From: Halomonas alimentaria
GTDB lineage: Bacteria; Pseudomonadota; Gammaproteobacteria; Pseudomonadales; Halomonadaceae
Direction of reading: 5' to 3'
Length of the DNA: 64,000 bases
Assembly: GCF_009902005.1 (NCBI RefSeq)
Contig: NZ_WUTT01000001.1
Coordinates: 1,140,446 to 1,204,445 of the forward strand
Shown: positions 28,177 to 37,204 of the stretch, piece after piece
How positions within the stretch are numbered: position 1 is the stretch's first letter
Layout of the letters: every line of letters begins with the position of its first letter
The notes under the pieces: generated by a model
What the model saw: the letters and a program-made list of their open reading frames with translations, nothing else
Databases searched by the model: none
Told to the model about the DNA's origin: nothing
Made by a program: the position numbers and the translations under genes

Positions 28177-30174
28177 TTGAGTAGCGAAATCATCAAAGTA
28201 CCGGACATCGGCGGCGATACCGATGTGGAGATCATCGAGATCGCGGTGTCGGAAGGCGACGTCATCGAGGCCGAGGACACCCTGATCACGCTGGAGTCCG
28301 ACAAGGCCAGCATGGACGTGCCTTCGCCCAAGGGCGGCAAGGTGGCCAGGGTGCTGGTGAAGGAGGGCGATACCGTCTCCGAGGGTGACGATATCGTCGA
28401 ACTGGAAGTCGAGGGCGGCGGCGAGGCCGAGTCGGCTTCCGACCAGGCCGAGGAGCAGGCAGCGCCGGCACCCGAGAAGGCGCCGGAGCCCGCCGCCGAG
28501 AAGCCGGCGGCGAAGGCCGGCGGCAGCAAGCGCACGGTGGAGATCACCGTGCCCGACCTGGGAGGCGACAGCGACGTCGAGGTGATCGAGGTCGCCGTGG
28601 CCGAGGGCGACGAGGTCGACGAGGAGGCGCCGCTGATCACCCTGGAGTCCGACAAGGCCTCCATGGACGTGCCGAGCCCCTATGCCGGCAGGCTCGTCTC
28701 CCTGACCGTCAAGGAGGGGGACACCGTCTCCGAGGGTGATGTCATCGGCACCATGGAGATCTCGGATGCGGGTAGCAGCGAGGATTCCGGCGAGCAGGGC
28801 AGCCAGGCGCCCAGCGAAGCCCCGGCTCCTGCGGCGAGCGAATCTGCCGGCGAGCCGGAAGAGCCGGCGGCCTCCGGTGAGCCCCAGCGCCAGGAAGTTC
28901 GCGTCCCGGACCTGGGCGGCGCCAGCGATGTGCCGATCATCGAGGTAGCCGTGGCCGTGGGCGACGAGGTGGAGGCGGAAGCTCCGCTGATCACTCTGGA
29001 GTCCGACAAGGCCTCCATGGACGTGCCCAGCCCGTTCAAGGGCAAGCTGGTGGAACTCGCCGTCAAGGAGGGCGACAGCGTCTCCGAGGGTGACCTGATC
29101 GGCTACATCGAGACGGCCGCTGCCAAGTCGGCCGCCAGCAAGCCAAGCGAGAAGAAGGCCGAGTCGCCCAGGGCCGAGAAGCCTGCCCCGACCCCCGCCG
29201 GTACACCGAGCCCCGAGGCGGAGATGGCGGCCCACAAGCCTCGCGATGGCAAGCTGGTCCACGCCGGACCGGCGGTACGCATGCTGGCCCGGGAACTGGG
29301 CGTCGACCTGGGGCTGGTCAAGCCCAGTGGTCCGAAGGAGCGCGTCCTGAAGGAGGACGTCCACGCCTACGTCAAGCAGGTGATGGCCAACCAGGGCAAG
29401 GCCCAGGCTGGCGCGGCGGCGCCGGCGGCGGCCGGCTCGGGCATTCCGCCGATTCCGGACCAGGACTTCAGCCAGTTCGGCGAGGTGGAAGAGAAGCCCA
29501 TGGGGCGCCTGATGAAGATGGGTGCCACCAACCTCCATCGCAGCTGGGTCAACCTGCCCCACGTCACTCAGTTCGACGAGGCGGACATCACCGAGCTGGA
29601 GGCCTTCCGCAAGTCGATGAAGGCCGAGGCGGAGGCCCAGGGCGCCAAGCTCACGCCGCTGCCCTTCCTGATCAAGGCCTGTGCCTTCGCGCTGCGCCAG
29701 TATCCGCAGTTCAACGTCAGTCTGAAGAGCGACGGCGAGACCGTGGTGCACAAGAAGTACGTGCATATCGGCATCGCCGTGGACACGCCGGACGGCCTGA
29801 TGGTGCCGGTGATCCGCGACGCCGACAGGAAGTCGCTGATCGACCTGGCCAAGGAGTCGGTGGAGCTGGCCAAGAAGGCGCAGTCGAAGAAGCTCAAGCG
29901 CGAGGAGATGACCGGTGGCTGTTTCACCATCTCCAGCCTGGGCTCCATCGGCGGCACCGCCTTCACGCCCATCGTCAACGCCCCGGAGGTGGCCATCCTC
30001 GGCATCTCCAAGGCGTCGATGAAGCCGGTGTGGGACGGTGCGGCCTTCCAGCCACGGCTGATGATGCCGCTGTGCCTCTCCTATGACCACCGGGCCGTCA
30101 ATGGAGCCGACGCGGCGCGCTTCACCGCGCTGCTGGGCCAGCTGCTCACCGATATCCGTCGGCTGCTGCTGTAG
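28177..30174 (+). CDS. aceF: Dihydrolipoyllysine acetyltransferase E2 with three lipoyl domains
   Basis: Core of the pyruvate dehydrogenase complex; transfers acetyl groups from lipoyl-lysine to CoA. The 665-aa product starts at a TTG (28177) with GGAAGGAG 7 bases upstream; the first ATG frame from 28123 would overlap the intercistronic hairpin. Three lipoyl domains (about 1-75, 110-185, 232-306) each carry the lipoylated Lys in ESDKASMD and are joined by Ala/Pro/Glu-rich linkers. A subunit-binding domain (about 365-405, HAGPAVRMLARELGVDL) and the catalytic domain follow, the latter with the active-site His/Asp in LCLSYDHRAVNGADAARF. Three lipoyl domains is the E. coli-type arrangement. Confidence 0.96.
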   Translation: MSSEIIKVPDIGGDTDVEIIEIAVSEGDVIEAEDTLITLESDKASMDVPSPKGGKVARVLVKEGDTVSEGDDIVELEVEGGGEAESASDQAEEQAAPAPEKAPEPAAEKPAAKAGGSKRTVEITVPDLGGDSDVEVIEVAVAEGDEVDEEAPLITLESDKASMDVPSPYAGRLVSLTVKEGDTVSEGDVIGTMEISDAGSSEDSGEQGSQAPSEAPAPAASESAGEPEEPAASGEPQRQEVRVPDLGGASDVPIIEVAVAVGDEVEAEAPLITLESDKASMDVPSPFKGKLVELAVKEGDSVSEGDLIGYIETAAAKSAASKPSEKKAESPRAEKPAPTPAGTPSPEAEMAAHKPRDGKLVHAGPAVRMLARELGVDLGLVKPSGPKERVLKEDVHAYVKQVMANQGKAQAGAAAPAAAGSGIPPIPDQDFSQFGEVEEKPMGRLMKMGATNLHRSWVNLPHVTQFDEADITELEAFRKSMKAEAEAQGAKLTPLPFLIKACAFALRQYPQFNVSLKSDGETVVHKKYVHIGIAVDTPDGLMVPVIRDADRKSLIDLAKESVELAKKAQSKKLKREEMTGGCFTISSLGSIGGTAFTPIVNAPEVAILGISKASMKPVWDGAAFQPRLMMPLCLSYDHRAVNGADAARFTALLGQLLTDIRRLLL

Positions 30175-30191
30175 AAGGCTCGCCCTGCCTG

Positions 30192-30223
30192 GACGACGGC
30201 GCCTGTGGGCGCCGTCGTCATTT
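30192..30223 (+). terminator. Rho-independent terminator of aceEF
   Basis: A perfect 12-bp stem (gacgacggcgcc / ggcgccgtcgtc) with a TGTG loop and an ATTTCC tail, starting 17 bases after the aceF stop. Confidence 0.85.
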
Positions 30224-30278
30224 CCGGCCCCCGTACCCACGACAAGACCAAAGTGCTAATCGGACGGAGGTCATTGAA

Positions 30279-30383
30279 ATGCAACGCGCTTTTGTGGCGA
30301 GAGGGGGTGCCGCCAGGGCCCGGCGCTTGTGCTGGTCGTGGGCCGCGGTTATCGTTCCCTTCCCAAGAATTCTTCATTGTTGA
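30279..30383 (+). CDS. Candidate small ORF upstream of adk (34 aa)
   Basis: A short frame MQRAFVARGGAARARRLCWS... ends 27 bases before the adk start. It has a near-consensus ribosome site GGAGG (30266-30270) 8 bases before its ATG, better than that of adk itself. The peptide is Arg-rich at the N-terminus and hydrophobic at the C-terminus (WAAVIVPFPRIL). I recognise no homologue. It could be a translated leader affecting adk, a small membrane peptide or a chance frame in GC-rich DNA. Confidence 0.25.
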   Translation: MQRAFVARGGAARARRLCWSWAAVIVPFPRILHC

Positions 30384-31067
<684 letters not shown>

Positions 31068-31097
31068 CACCAGGCGGAACAGGACAAGGCTCCGCGG

Positions 31098-31203
31098 GGC
31101 GCCGGGGACAGGCCGAAGAGGAGGTCCTACGCCAGGGATGGCGTCGGTAGCGTACAGGGACGTATTTACAGCGCCTCCTCGTAGGCCTGTCGCCGGTTCA
31201 GCC
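31098..31203 (+). repeat. Structured dispersed repeat, copy B (~106 bp, imperfect hairpin)
   Basis: It begins GGCGCCGGGGACAGGCC and ends GGCCTGTCGCCGGTTCAGCC; the two ends form long imperfect inverted arms (AGGAGG pairs with CCTCCT). It aligns along its full length, in opposite orientation, with the element at 51756-51862. Where arm bases differ between copies, both arms differ together, so pairing is kept. No ORF or transposase lies inside. It sits between adk and its terminator hairpin. Confidence 0.8.
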
Positions 31204-31222
31204 CCGTTTACCGTAGTGTTTG

Positions 31223-31246
31223 GATGGCCCGCTTATGCGGGCCATC
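31223..31246 (+). terminator. Hairpin terminator after adk
   Basis: A perfect 10-bp stem (gatggcccgc / gcgggccatc) with a TTAT loop. The following GTCGTTATGG is poor in T, so efficiency is uncertain. Confidence 0.6.
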
Positions 31247-31267
31247 GTCGTTATGGGCCCGGCCGCG

Positions 31268-31273
31268 TATAAT
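31268..31273 (+). promoter_or_regulatory. Candidate -10 of the tsaB-rsmJ promoter
   Basis: Perfect TATAAT, 30 bp before the tsaB start and just after the adk hairpin. The matching -35 (TCGTCG, 17-bp spacer) is poor. Confidence 0.45.
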
Positions 31274-31303
31274 GGCGGCCCGTTTTCCCGAGATGGTGAC
31301 CCC

Positions 31304-32008
31304 ATGTCGATCCTGCTGGCCCTGGATGCCTCCTCGAGCGCCTGCTCCGCCGCCCTGCTGCGGCGTCGCCCCGGCGCCGACGACGAACTGCTCTCCCGCT
31401 TCGCGCTGACCCCTCGCGAGCACACCCGGCGCCTGCTGCCCATGGTCGACGAGGTGCTGGCCGAGGCCGGGGTGGCTCCCACCGAGCTCGACGCCGTGGC
31501 TTATGGCCACGGACCGGGCTCCTTCACCGGCCTGCGCATAGCAGCAGGTACCGCCCAGGGCCTCGCCTACGGTCTCGACCGGCCGCTGATCGGGGTCTCC
31601 ACCCTGGCGGCCCTCGCCCTGGGGGCCCACCGTCGCCACCATTTTCGCTGGCTGGTCACCGCCCTGGATGCGCGCATGGGGGAGATCTACGTGGCTGCCT
31701 GGCAGTGCCGCGATGGCCTGCCGGAGCCGCTTGTCGACGAGGCGGTCATGGCGCCGGAGCGGCTGCGCCTGCCGAACGGTCACGCTGACCACGACTGGGT
31801 CGGGGTAGGCTCGGGATGGGGGCTGTGGGAGCAGATGCCCGCTGAGGTGAAGGCCGGGCTCGGCCAGCACCTGCCCGAGGTGGAGGCGGACGCCGCGGAC
31901 ATGGCGTTGCTCGCCATGCATGACCTGGAGAGCGGCGGTGGGCAGCCGGCCCACCTCGCCCAGCCGGTCTATCTGCGCAACGAGGTGGCCTGGAAGAAGG
32001 CGACATGA
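31304..32008 (+). CDS. tsaB: tRNA t6A biosynthesis protein TsaB
   Basis: Pseudo-enzyme partner of TsaD in making N6-threonylcarbamoyladenosine at position 37 of ANN-decoding tRNAs. The 234-aa product (E. coli 231) starts MSILLALDASSSACSAALL, the ASKHA nucleotide-fold phosphate-1 strand. The diagnostic AYGHGPGSFTGLRIAAGTAQ follows, then LVTALDARMGEIYVAAW. The longer frame from 31220 would include the adk hairpin and is rejected. It overlaps rsmJ by 4 bases (ATGA). TsaC, D and E are not in the window; trmO, which methylates the same t6A, lies about 9 kb upstream. Confidence 0.94.
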   Translation: MSILLALDASSSACSAALLRRRPGADDELLSRFALTPREHTRRLLPMVDEVLAEAGVAPTELDAVAYGHGPGSFTGLRIAAGTAQGLAYGLDRPLIGVSTLAALALGAHRRHHFRWLVTALDARMGEIYVAAWQCRDGLPEPLVDEAVMAPERLRLPNGHADHDWVGVGSGWGLWEQMPAEVKAGLGQHLPEVEADAADMALLAMHDLESGGGQPAHLAQPVYLRNEVAWKKAT

Positions 32009-32769
32009 GCGAGCGGTCGCCGGTGGCGGTTCACGACCCGGCGCTGGCGGCACTGGCCGAGCGCCTGGGGCTGCCCTTCGCGGTCCAGTCCGAGCTGGTC
32101 CTGGAGCAGCGCGAGGGTCGCCTGGTGCTGGTCGGCGACGAGAAGCGCTACGGCCACCCTCTGGCGGTGGAGTTCGCCAGCGGCAGGGCGGCCCATCGGC
32201 GTCGCTTCGGCGGCGGCCGCGGGCAGCTGGTCGCTCGCGCCTGTGGCTTCTCCCAGGGGGTGACGCCCGCCGTGGTTGATGCCACCGCCGGCCTGGGGCG
32301 TGACGCCTTCGTGCTGGCGAGCCTGGGGGCATCGGTGCTTTTGGTGGAGCGGGTGGCGGCGATCTTCGTCCTGCTCGAGGATGGCCTGGCCAGGGCGCTG
32401 GCCGATACCGACATCGCCGAGATCGCCGCGCGCATGCGCCTGGTCCACGGGGATGCCGGCCGTGATCTCGATGCCCTGGTGGCCGGGGCGGGCTTTGCTC
32501 CCCAGGTGATTCATCTGGATCCGATGTTCCCCCACCGCGAGAAGTCGGCACTGGTCAAGAAGGAGATGCGACTGTTTCGGACACTCGCCGGCGACGATGC
32601 GGACGCCCCGCGGCTGCTGGAGGCGGCGCTGGATGTTGCCACCCATCGGGTGGTGGTCAAGCGCCCGCGCAAGGCGCCGCCGATCGAGGGGCCCGCGCCG
32701 CGCCATGTCATCGAGGGCAAGACCAGCCGCTATGACGTCTATGTGCATCGCAGCCTGAAGGCCGCGTGA
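32005..32769 (+). CDS. rsmJ: 16S rRNA (guanine-1516-N2) methyltransferase
   Basis: SAM-dependent methyltransferase of small-subunit rRNA. The 254-aa product (E. coli 250) has the SAM-binding motif I PAVVDATAGLGRDAFVLASL and the N6/N2-guanine methylase motif VIHLDPMFPHREKSALVKKE. The helix LLVERVAAIFVLLEDGLARA is also typical of RsmJ. The C-terminal VVVKRPRKAPPIEGPAPRHV matches the family. It is coupled to tsaB by an ATGA overlap and ends directly against the plsB stop, tail to tail, with no terminator between. Confidence 0.94.
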   Translation: MSERSPVAVHDPALAALAERLGLPFAVQSELVLEQREGRLVLVGDEKRYGHPLAVEFASGRAAHRRRFGGGRGQLVARACGFSQGVTPAVVDATAGLGRDAFVLASLGASVLLVERVAAIFVLLEDGLARALADTDIAEIAARMRLVHGDAGRDLDALVAGAGFAPQVIHLDPMFPHREKSALVKKEMRLFRTLAGDDADAPRLLEAALDVATHRVVVKRPRKAPPIEGPAPRHVIEGKTSRYDVYVHRSLKAA

Positions 32770-35226
32770 TCAGTCGCCCTGGCGGGTGATCAGCTGCAGG
32801 CGGTGGCGCAGGGCCGGGTCGAACATCCGGCGCGAGCGCCCGGCCGCCTCGCGCAAGCGCTCGTCGAACATCAGCCGTCCCACGGGATCGCGCCACAGCC
32901 AGCCCTCCAGCTCCAGGCTCTCCACCAGCCTGACGAACAGGCGCGTATCGAAGAACTCCGGGGCATCGAGTCCCGAGAGCAGCGCCAGCCGCTCGGCGAG
33001 CAGCCGGCTGTGCTCGGCCAGCTCTTCGGCCGTCAGCTCGCCTGCCCCCGCGTGGATCAACACCGCCAGCAACAGGTAGCCGCGCTGTAGTGATGGCTGC
33101 ATCAGCTGCCCCAGCAGGTCGAGGCTCTCGCCAGCCTCCAGGCTGTCGTCGGGCCGCCGCCAGCCACCCCGGGCGTCGGGCTCCAGCAGCCCCAGCTCGA
33201 CCAGGGTGTCGAGCATCGCCACCAGCGCCTCGCGCAAGTCAGGAGGTGGGGTGACCATCAATTCCCGGGCCAGGATCGGCCAGCCCGGGGCCAGCAGGGC
33301 CTCCAGTTCGTCCAGCTGGTGGTGTGCCTGGTGGCGGAATGCGAAGGCGGTGAGCCCTGCGAGGGCATAGAGGTGCAGCACGTTGTTGCGGTACCAGCCC
33401 AGCTGGCTGGCCTGCTCGGCATCGGCGAGCAGGATGTCGCCCAGCGACTGTTCGCGGCGCTGGATCATACCCAGTGACAGGGCCTGGGTGATCCACTCCG
33501 CGGGTTCGCCCGCGGGCAGGCTCGCACGGGCGGCCCCCGGCATTCGCCGCTGGAGCGCCGCCAGCAGCGCCAGCTGACGCTCCAGCAGGCGTTCCTCGAT
33601 GGCATGGTGCGGCGTGGCCAGCAGCACCAGGGCGACCAGATTGACCGGGTTGAGGGCAGCGGCGGCGTTGATGCGCCGGGACAGCGTCTCGCCCAGGCGT
33701 GGCACCAGCTCGCCGAGCCACGCCGGGCGCTCCTCGGCATGGCTCCGCCAGCCCTGGCCCAATGTCTCGTCCAGGTAGTCGGCCACCGCCAGCGGTTCGC
33801 CAACGTTGACGGTTACCCGACCGAAGGGCTGGCGCAGCTTGCCCAGCACCCGCAGCAGCGACAGCGGGGTCTCCTTGCGCTTCCTGCCGCCACGTAGCTC
33901 GCGCTGGTAGCTGGAGCCCTCGATCACCCGCTCATAGCCGATATAGACCGGCACGAAGGCCAGCGGCTGCGCCTGGCCGGCGGCGTGGCTGCGCAGGAAG
34001 GAGCGCAGGGTCATGGCCAGCATGCCGGGGCGCGCCGGCAGCATGCGACCGCTGCGCGAGCGGCCGCCTTCCATGAAGTACTCCAGCGGGTGCCCGCGAG
34101 CGATGAGGCGGTGCAGGTATTCATTGAATACCGTCGCGTAGAGGCGATTGTCGCGGAAGCTGCGACGCAGGAAGAAGGCGCCGCCGCGACGCAGCAGCGG
34201 GCCGATCAGTGGCATGTTCAGGTTGCGCCCGGCGGCGATATGCGGCGGCATCAGGCCCTCCTGGTAGAGCACGTAGGAGAGCAGCAGATAGTCGACATGG
34301 CTGCGGTGGCAGGGCACGTAGACCAGGGTGTGGTCCTCGGCCAGCGGCTTGATCGCCGCCAGGCCGCGCACGTCGACACCATCGTAGAGGCGGTTCCATA
34401 GCCGGCGCAGCAGGCCATCCATGAACCGCAGCACCGGGTAGGTCATGTTAGAGGCGATCTCGTGGCCGTAGCGACGGGCGCGACGCTCCAGCCGTGGGCG
34501 GGCATGCCGACCCTCGCCGGCCAGTTCGTCGATCACCCGGCCTACCTCCTGGCTCGCTGCCACTCCCTCGATCAGCGTGCGGCGATGGGAGAGGTCCGGG
34601 CCCAGCACCCGGGTGCGCATGCGGCGGAAGTGCACGCGCAGCAGGCGTGCCGCCTTGCGGTTGGTGAGCGCCGGGTCGCGGCCGTCGCACAGCTGGCGCA
34701 GCATCAGCGGGGCACCGAAGTGCACCTCCACGCTGCGCCGGTTGACCAGTACCGAGAGGGCGCGGCGCAGGCGACCGGTCAGCTGCCAGTTGTCCGCGGC
34801 GACCATCCGCCAGAAACCGAAGCGCTTGCCCGGTGCGCGCCCCCAGAAGATGCTGACCGGCACCAGCTGCACCGCGAGTTGCGGGTCAGCCTCGAGCCGT
34901 TCGATCAGCGCCTCGAAGGGCGGCTCGCCGCGCGCGGAACGGCGCAGCCTCCGGCGTGGCAGCGGCAGCGCCAGGTAGCCGGGGAGTCTCAGGCCGGCGA
35001 GGCGCCGGGGGCGGTCGGCAGCCGGCAGGCCGTGGCGGGAGGTCAGCGCAGCGAGCAGCCAGGTGTCGCTCATTGCCGGCCGGGGCAACACGTAGACCAC
35101 CGGCAGGTCCGGGTCGATCCCCAGCTCATCGGGGGACGGCTCGATCAGGCGCGGCCGAACCCAGGCGGCGATCACGCGGGTCATCGCCGCGCGCAGGGGG
35201 GTGGTCAGGGTGTGCAGCAAGGCCAT
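32770..35226 (-). CDS. plsB: Glycerol-3-phosphate acyltransferase
   Basis: Inner-membrane enzyme that acylates sn-glycerol-3-phosphate at position 1, starting phospholipid synthesis. The 818-aa product (E. coli 807) has the acyltransferase blocks in the middle: HX4D in YVPCHRSHVDYLLLSYVLY, then GRNLNMPLIGPLLRRGGAFF, EYFMEGGRSRSGRMLPARPG and the block IV region FVPVYIGYERVIEGSSYQREL. The C-terminal half is helical and variable, as in the family. The start at 35226 faces the divergent PLD-family gene 117 bp away, another phospholipid enzyme. Confidence 0.96.
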   Translation of the reverse strand: MALLHTLTTPLRAAMTRVIAAWVRPRLIEPSPDELGIDPDLPVVYVLPRPAMSDTWLLAALTSRHGLPAADRPRRLAGLRLPGYLALPLPRRRLRRSARGEPPFEALIERLEADPQLAVQLVPVSIFWGRAPGKRFGFWRMVAADNWQLTGRLRRALSVLVNRRSVEVHFGAPLMLRQLCDGRDPALTNRKAARLLRVHFRRMRTRVLGPDLSHRRTLIEGVAASQEVGRVIDELAGEGRHARPRLERRARRYGHEIASNMTYPVLRFMDGLLRRLWNRLYDGVDVRGLAAIKPLAEDHTLVYVPCHRSHVDYLLLSYVLYQEGLMPPHIAAGRNLNMPLIGPLLRRGGAFFLRRSFRDNRLYATVFNEYLHRLIARGHPLEYFMEGGRSRSGRMLPARPGMLAMTLRSFLRSHAAGQAQPLAFVPVYIGYERVIEGSSYQRELRGGRKRKETPLSLLRVLGKLRQPFGRVTVNVGEPLAVADYLDETLGQGWRSHAEERPAWLGELVPRLGETLSRRINAAAALNPVNLVALVLLATPHHAIEERLLERQLALLAALQRRMPGAARASLPAGEPAEWITQALSLGMIQRREQSLGDILLADAEQASQLGWYRNNVLHLYALAGLTAFAFRHQAHHQLDELEALLAPGWPILARELMVTPPPDLREALVAMLDTLVELGLLEPDARGGWRRPDDSLEAGESLDLLGQLMQPSLQRGYLLLAVLIHAGAGELTAEELAEHSRLLAERLALLSGLDAPEFFDTRLFVRLVESLELEGWLWRDPVGRLMFDERLREAAGRSRRMFDPALRHRLQLITRQGD

Positions 35227-35343
35227 CCGTTTGCCCCGGGTGCAGGAAAGGGAGAGGAAAGGCCAGTATAGTCGTCGGGAGACGCCGGGTCAGTGGCGAC
35301 CCGCAACGACGGGGCATGTGACAAAGCGGACAGGGATACAGCC

Positions 35344-36465
35344 ATGCACGGGATCTGGCGAGACGGCAATGACTTCGAGCTGCTCCCGGAGGCGAGCCAG
35401 TTTCTGCCGGCGATGTTCGAGGCCATCGAACTGGCGCGGGCTTCGATCCTGATCGAGCTCTACCTGATGGAGTCTGGGCGGCTGGCGTCGGCGCTGATCG
35501 ATGCCCTGGTCAGAAGCGTCGAGCGCGGCGTGATGGTACTGCTGCTGGTCGATGGCTATGGCGCCATGGGCCTGTCGAGGCACGATCGCGAGCGACTGGA
35601 AGCGGGCGGTGTGGCCCTGCGCTTCTTCAACCCGTTGGGGCTCCACTCTCTGGCGCGTAACCTGACCCGAGACCATCGCAAGCTGGTGGTGGTCGATGGC
35701 CGCATCGCCTTCACGGGCGGCTTCGGTGCCGTGGACGAGTTTCTCGATGCCTGGTACGAGGTGGCGGTGCGCATCCGGGGGCCAGTGGTGGCCGACTGGG
35801 TGCGGCTGTTCAGCCGCCTGTGGGACTCCCCGCTGACCCGTGGCCCCGGGCCCGCGGGGCTGGTGCGCGGACTGTCCACTGCGACCCGCGCGATGGATGG
35901 CTACCGTGGCATGCGTGGCCGGGCGATCTGGGGTCAGGGGTATCGCTACCAGGCAATCCGCCATTCGCTGCATGGCCGGGTGGAGCGCGCGCGCCGCCGT
36001 ATCTGGATATGCACCCCCTACTTTGCCCCCACCTTCAGCCTGCGCCTGCGCCTGGCCAGGGCAGCGCGGCGGGGCGTCGAGGTGCGCCTGCTGCTGCCCG
36101 GGGAGCAGCACGACCACCCCGGTGTGCGCTATGCCGGGCAGCGCTTCTACGGGCGTCTGCTCAGGGCGGGGGTGCGCATCTACGAGTTCCAGCCGACCTT
36201 CATCCACGCCAAGGTGTCGTTGGCCGACGACTGGGTCAGTCTCGGCTCCTGCAACTTTGACCACTGGAGCCTGCACTGGAACCTGGAGGCCAATCAGGAG
36301 GTGGATGACCGACGCTTCGCCGCCGAGGTCGCGGCGCTCTTCGAACGCCACTTCGCCGCCAGTCACGAGATCGAGCCGAGGGCCTGGGCGCGCCGCCCGC
36401 TATGGCAGCGCCTCAAGGAGTGGCTGTTCGGTACCCTGGACGGGATGCTGACCCGGCTCAGATAA
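35344..36465 (+). CDS. Phospholipase-D-family protein (cardiolipin synthase-like, ClsB type)
   Basis: A 373-aa protein with two HKD motifs, HRKLVVVDGRIAFTGG (about residue 117) and HAKVSLADDWVSLGSCNFD (about 290), each with H-x-K-x4-D and a following G/S-G-x2-N/G element. This pattern fits a two-domain PLD phosphatidyltransferase such as ClsB. There are no clear N-terminal membrane helices; the C-terminus (WQRLKEWLFGTLDGML) is amphipathic and may bind membrane. The start MHGIWRDGNDF at 35344 is chosen over 35293. It is divergent from plsB, so a phospholipid role is likely. The exact reaction is inferred. Confidence 0.87.
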   Translation: MHGIWRDGNDFELLPEASQFLPAMFEAIELARASILIELYLMESGRLASALIDALVRSVERGVMVLLLVDGYGAMGLSRHDRERLEAGGVALRFFNPLGLHSLARNLTRDHRKLVVVDGRIAFTGGFGAVDEFLDAWYEVAVRIRGPVVADWVRLFSRLWDSPLTRGPGPAGLVRGLSTATRAMDGYRGMRGRAIWGQGYRYQAIRHSLHGRVERARRRIWICTPYFAPTFSLRLRLARAARRGVEVRLLLPGEQHDHPGVRYAGQRFYGRLLRAGVRIYEFQPTFIHAKVSLADDWVSLGSCNFDHWSLHWNLEANQEVDDRRFAAEVAALFERHFAASHEIEPRAWARRPLWQRLKEWLFGTLDGMLTRLR

Positions 36466-36488
36466 GCTTCCAGCTTACGGCTTACGGC
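36465..36488. repeat. AGCTTCCAG/ACGGC repeat unit at a gene junction
   Basis: AGCTTCCAGCTTACGGCTTACGGC-type unit, shared with the tail of the array at 40866-40916. It begins at the last base of the PLD-family stop codon and supplies the last codons and stop of the convergent YecA-type gene. Confidence 0.6.
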
Positions 36489-37122
36489 CTTTCCTGCCGC
36501 CGGCGGGCTTCTTGCGGCGCGGTGTGGGCTTGGGTGTCTCCGGCGGTACCCGATAGTGCAGGTAGAGGTCGAGCACCAGCTCGGGGAGCTGCCTTACCAG
36601 CCCTTCGAGGCGTGCACCGTCGGCGACGAACTCCGCCATGTCGGGCTCCTCGTCGAACAGACCCGAGAGCGCCATGAAGGGCAACAGCAGGGCGGCGGCA
36701 GCTTCCTCGTCCTCCTCGAACCAGGCCGCCTCATCGAGGAAGACGCCTTCCATGAAGCCAGCGCACCAGTCGCCGATGGGCGTCTCCTCCGGGGCAATGC
36801 CATCCAGCACCAGTTCGAAGGGCAGTTCCGGCAGCAGGCCCTGCTCCAGGGCGGCAATGGCGTTATGGCGCAGCCGCTCCAGCAGGCCGAGGATGACCTC
36901 GCGCTCGCTGTCGTCGCTGAAGTCCGGCTCCCCCTGGAACAGCTCCGCCACCCAGGCCGCCGGCGGTACCTCCCGGGGACTGACGGCCAGGGCTACCAGG
37001 AAACCGTGGGTGCCGATCAGGTCCAGAGCGTCCTCGGAAACCCTCTCCGAGGCCAGGAAGTCGTCGAGGTGGTCGAGCTGGTCATCGTCGAGCAGGGGTT
37101 CGGGCTGCGGGGTATCGGTCAT
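36475..37122 (-). CDS. YecA/YgfB (UPF0149) family protein
   Basis: A 215-aa acidic, all-helical protein. The family signatures are ALDLIGTHGFLVALAVSPREV and PIGDWCAGFMEGVFLDEAAWF, followed by LLLPFMALSGLFDEEPD. There is no C-terminal zinc-binding SEC-C motif as in E. coli YecA; instead it ends in a short Lys/Arg/Pro tail (TPRRKKPAGGRKGRKP). The start MTDTPQPEPLLDDDQ has GAGAGAG upstream; the extension to 37206 is rejected. The function of this family is not established. The stop codon lies within a dispersed repeat unit. Confidence 0.85.
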   Translation of the reverse strand: MTDTPQPEPLLDDDQLDHLDDFLASERVSEDALDLIGTHGFLVALAVSPREVPPAAWVAELFQGEPDFSDDSEREVILGLLERLRHNAIAALEQGLLPELPFELVLDGIAPEETPIGDWCAGFMEGVFLDEAAWFEEDEEAAAALLLPFMALSGLFDEEPDMAEFVADGARLEGLVRQLPELVLDLYLHYRVPPETPKPTPRRKKPAGGRKGRKP

Positions 37123-37204
37123 CGAGACTCTCTCACGCTGGTTGACGGACTCACACGGGTGATGGGGCTTTACGCCCGAGGGGCCAGGCGCCATTCTAGC
37201 ACCC

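Noticed and set aside
25422..28664. 1080-codon frame antisense to aceE
   Set aside because: Shadow of GC-biased aceE codons; no domain, and it runs across the aceE/aceF junction and promoter.
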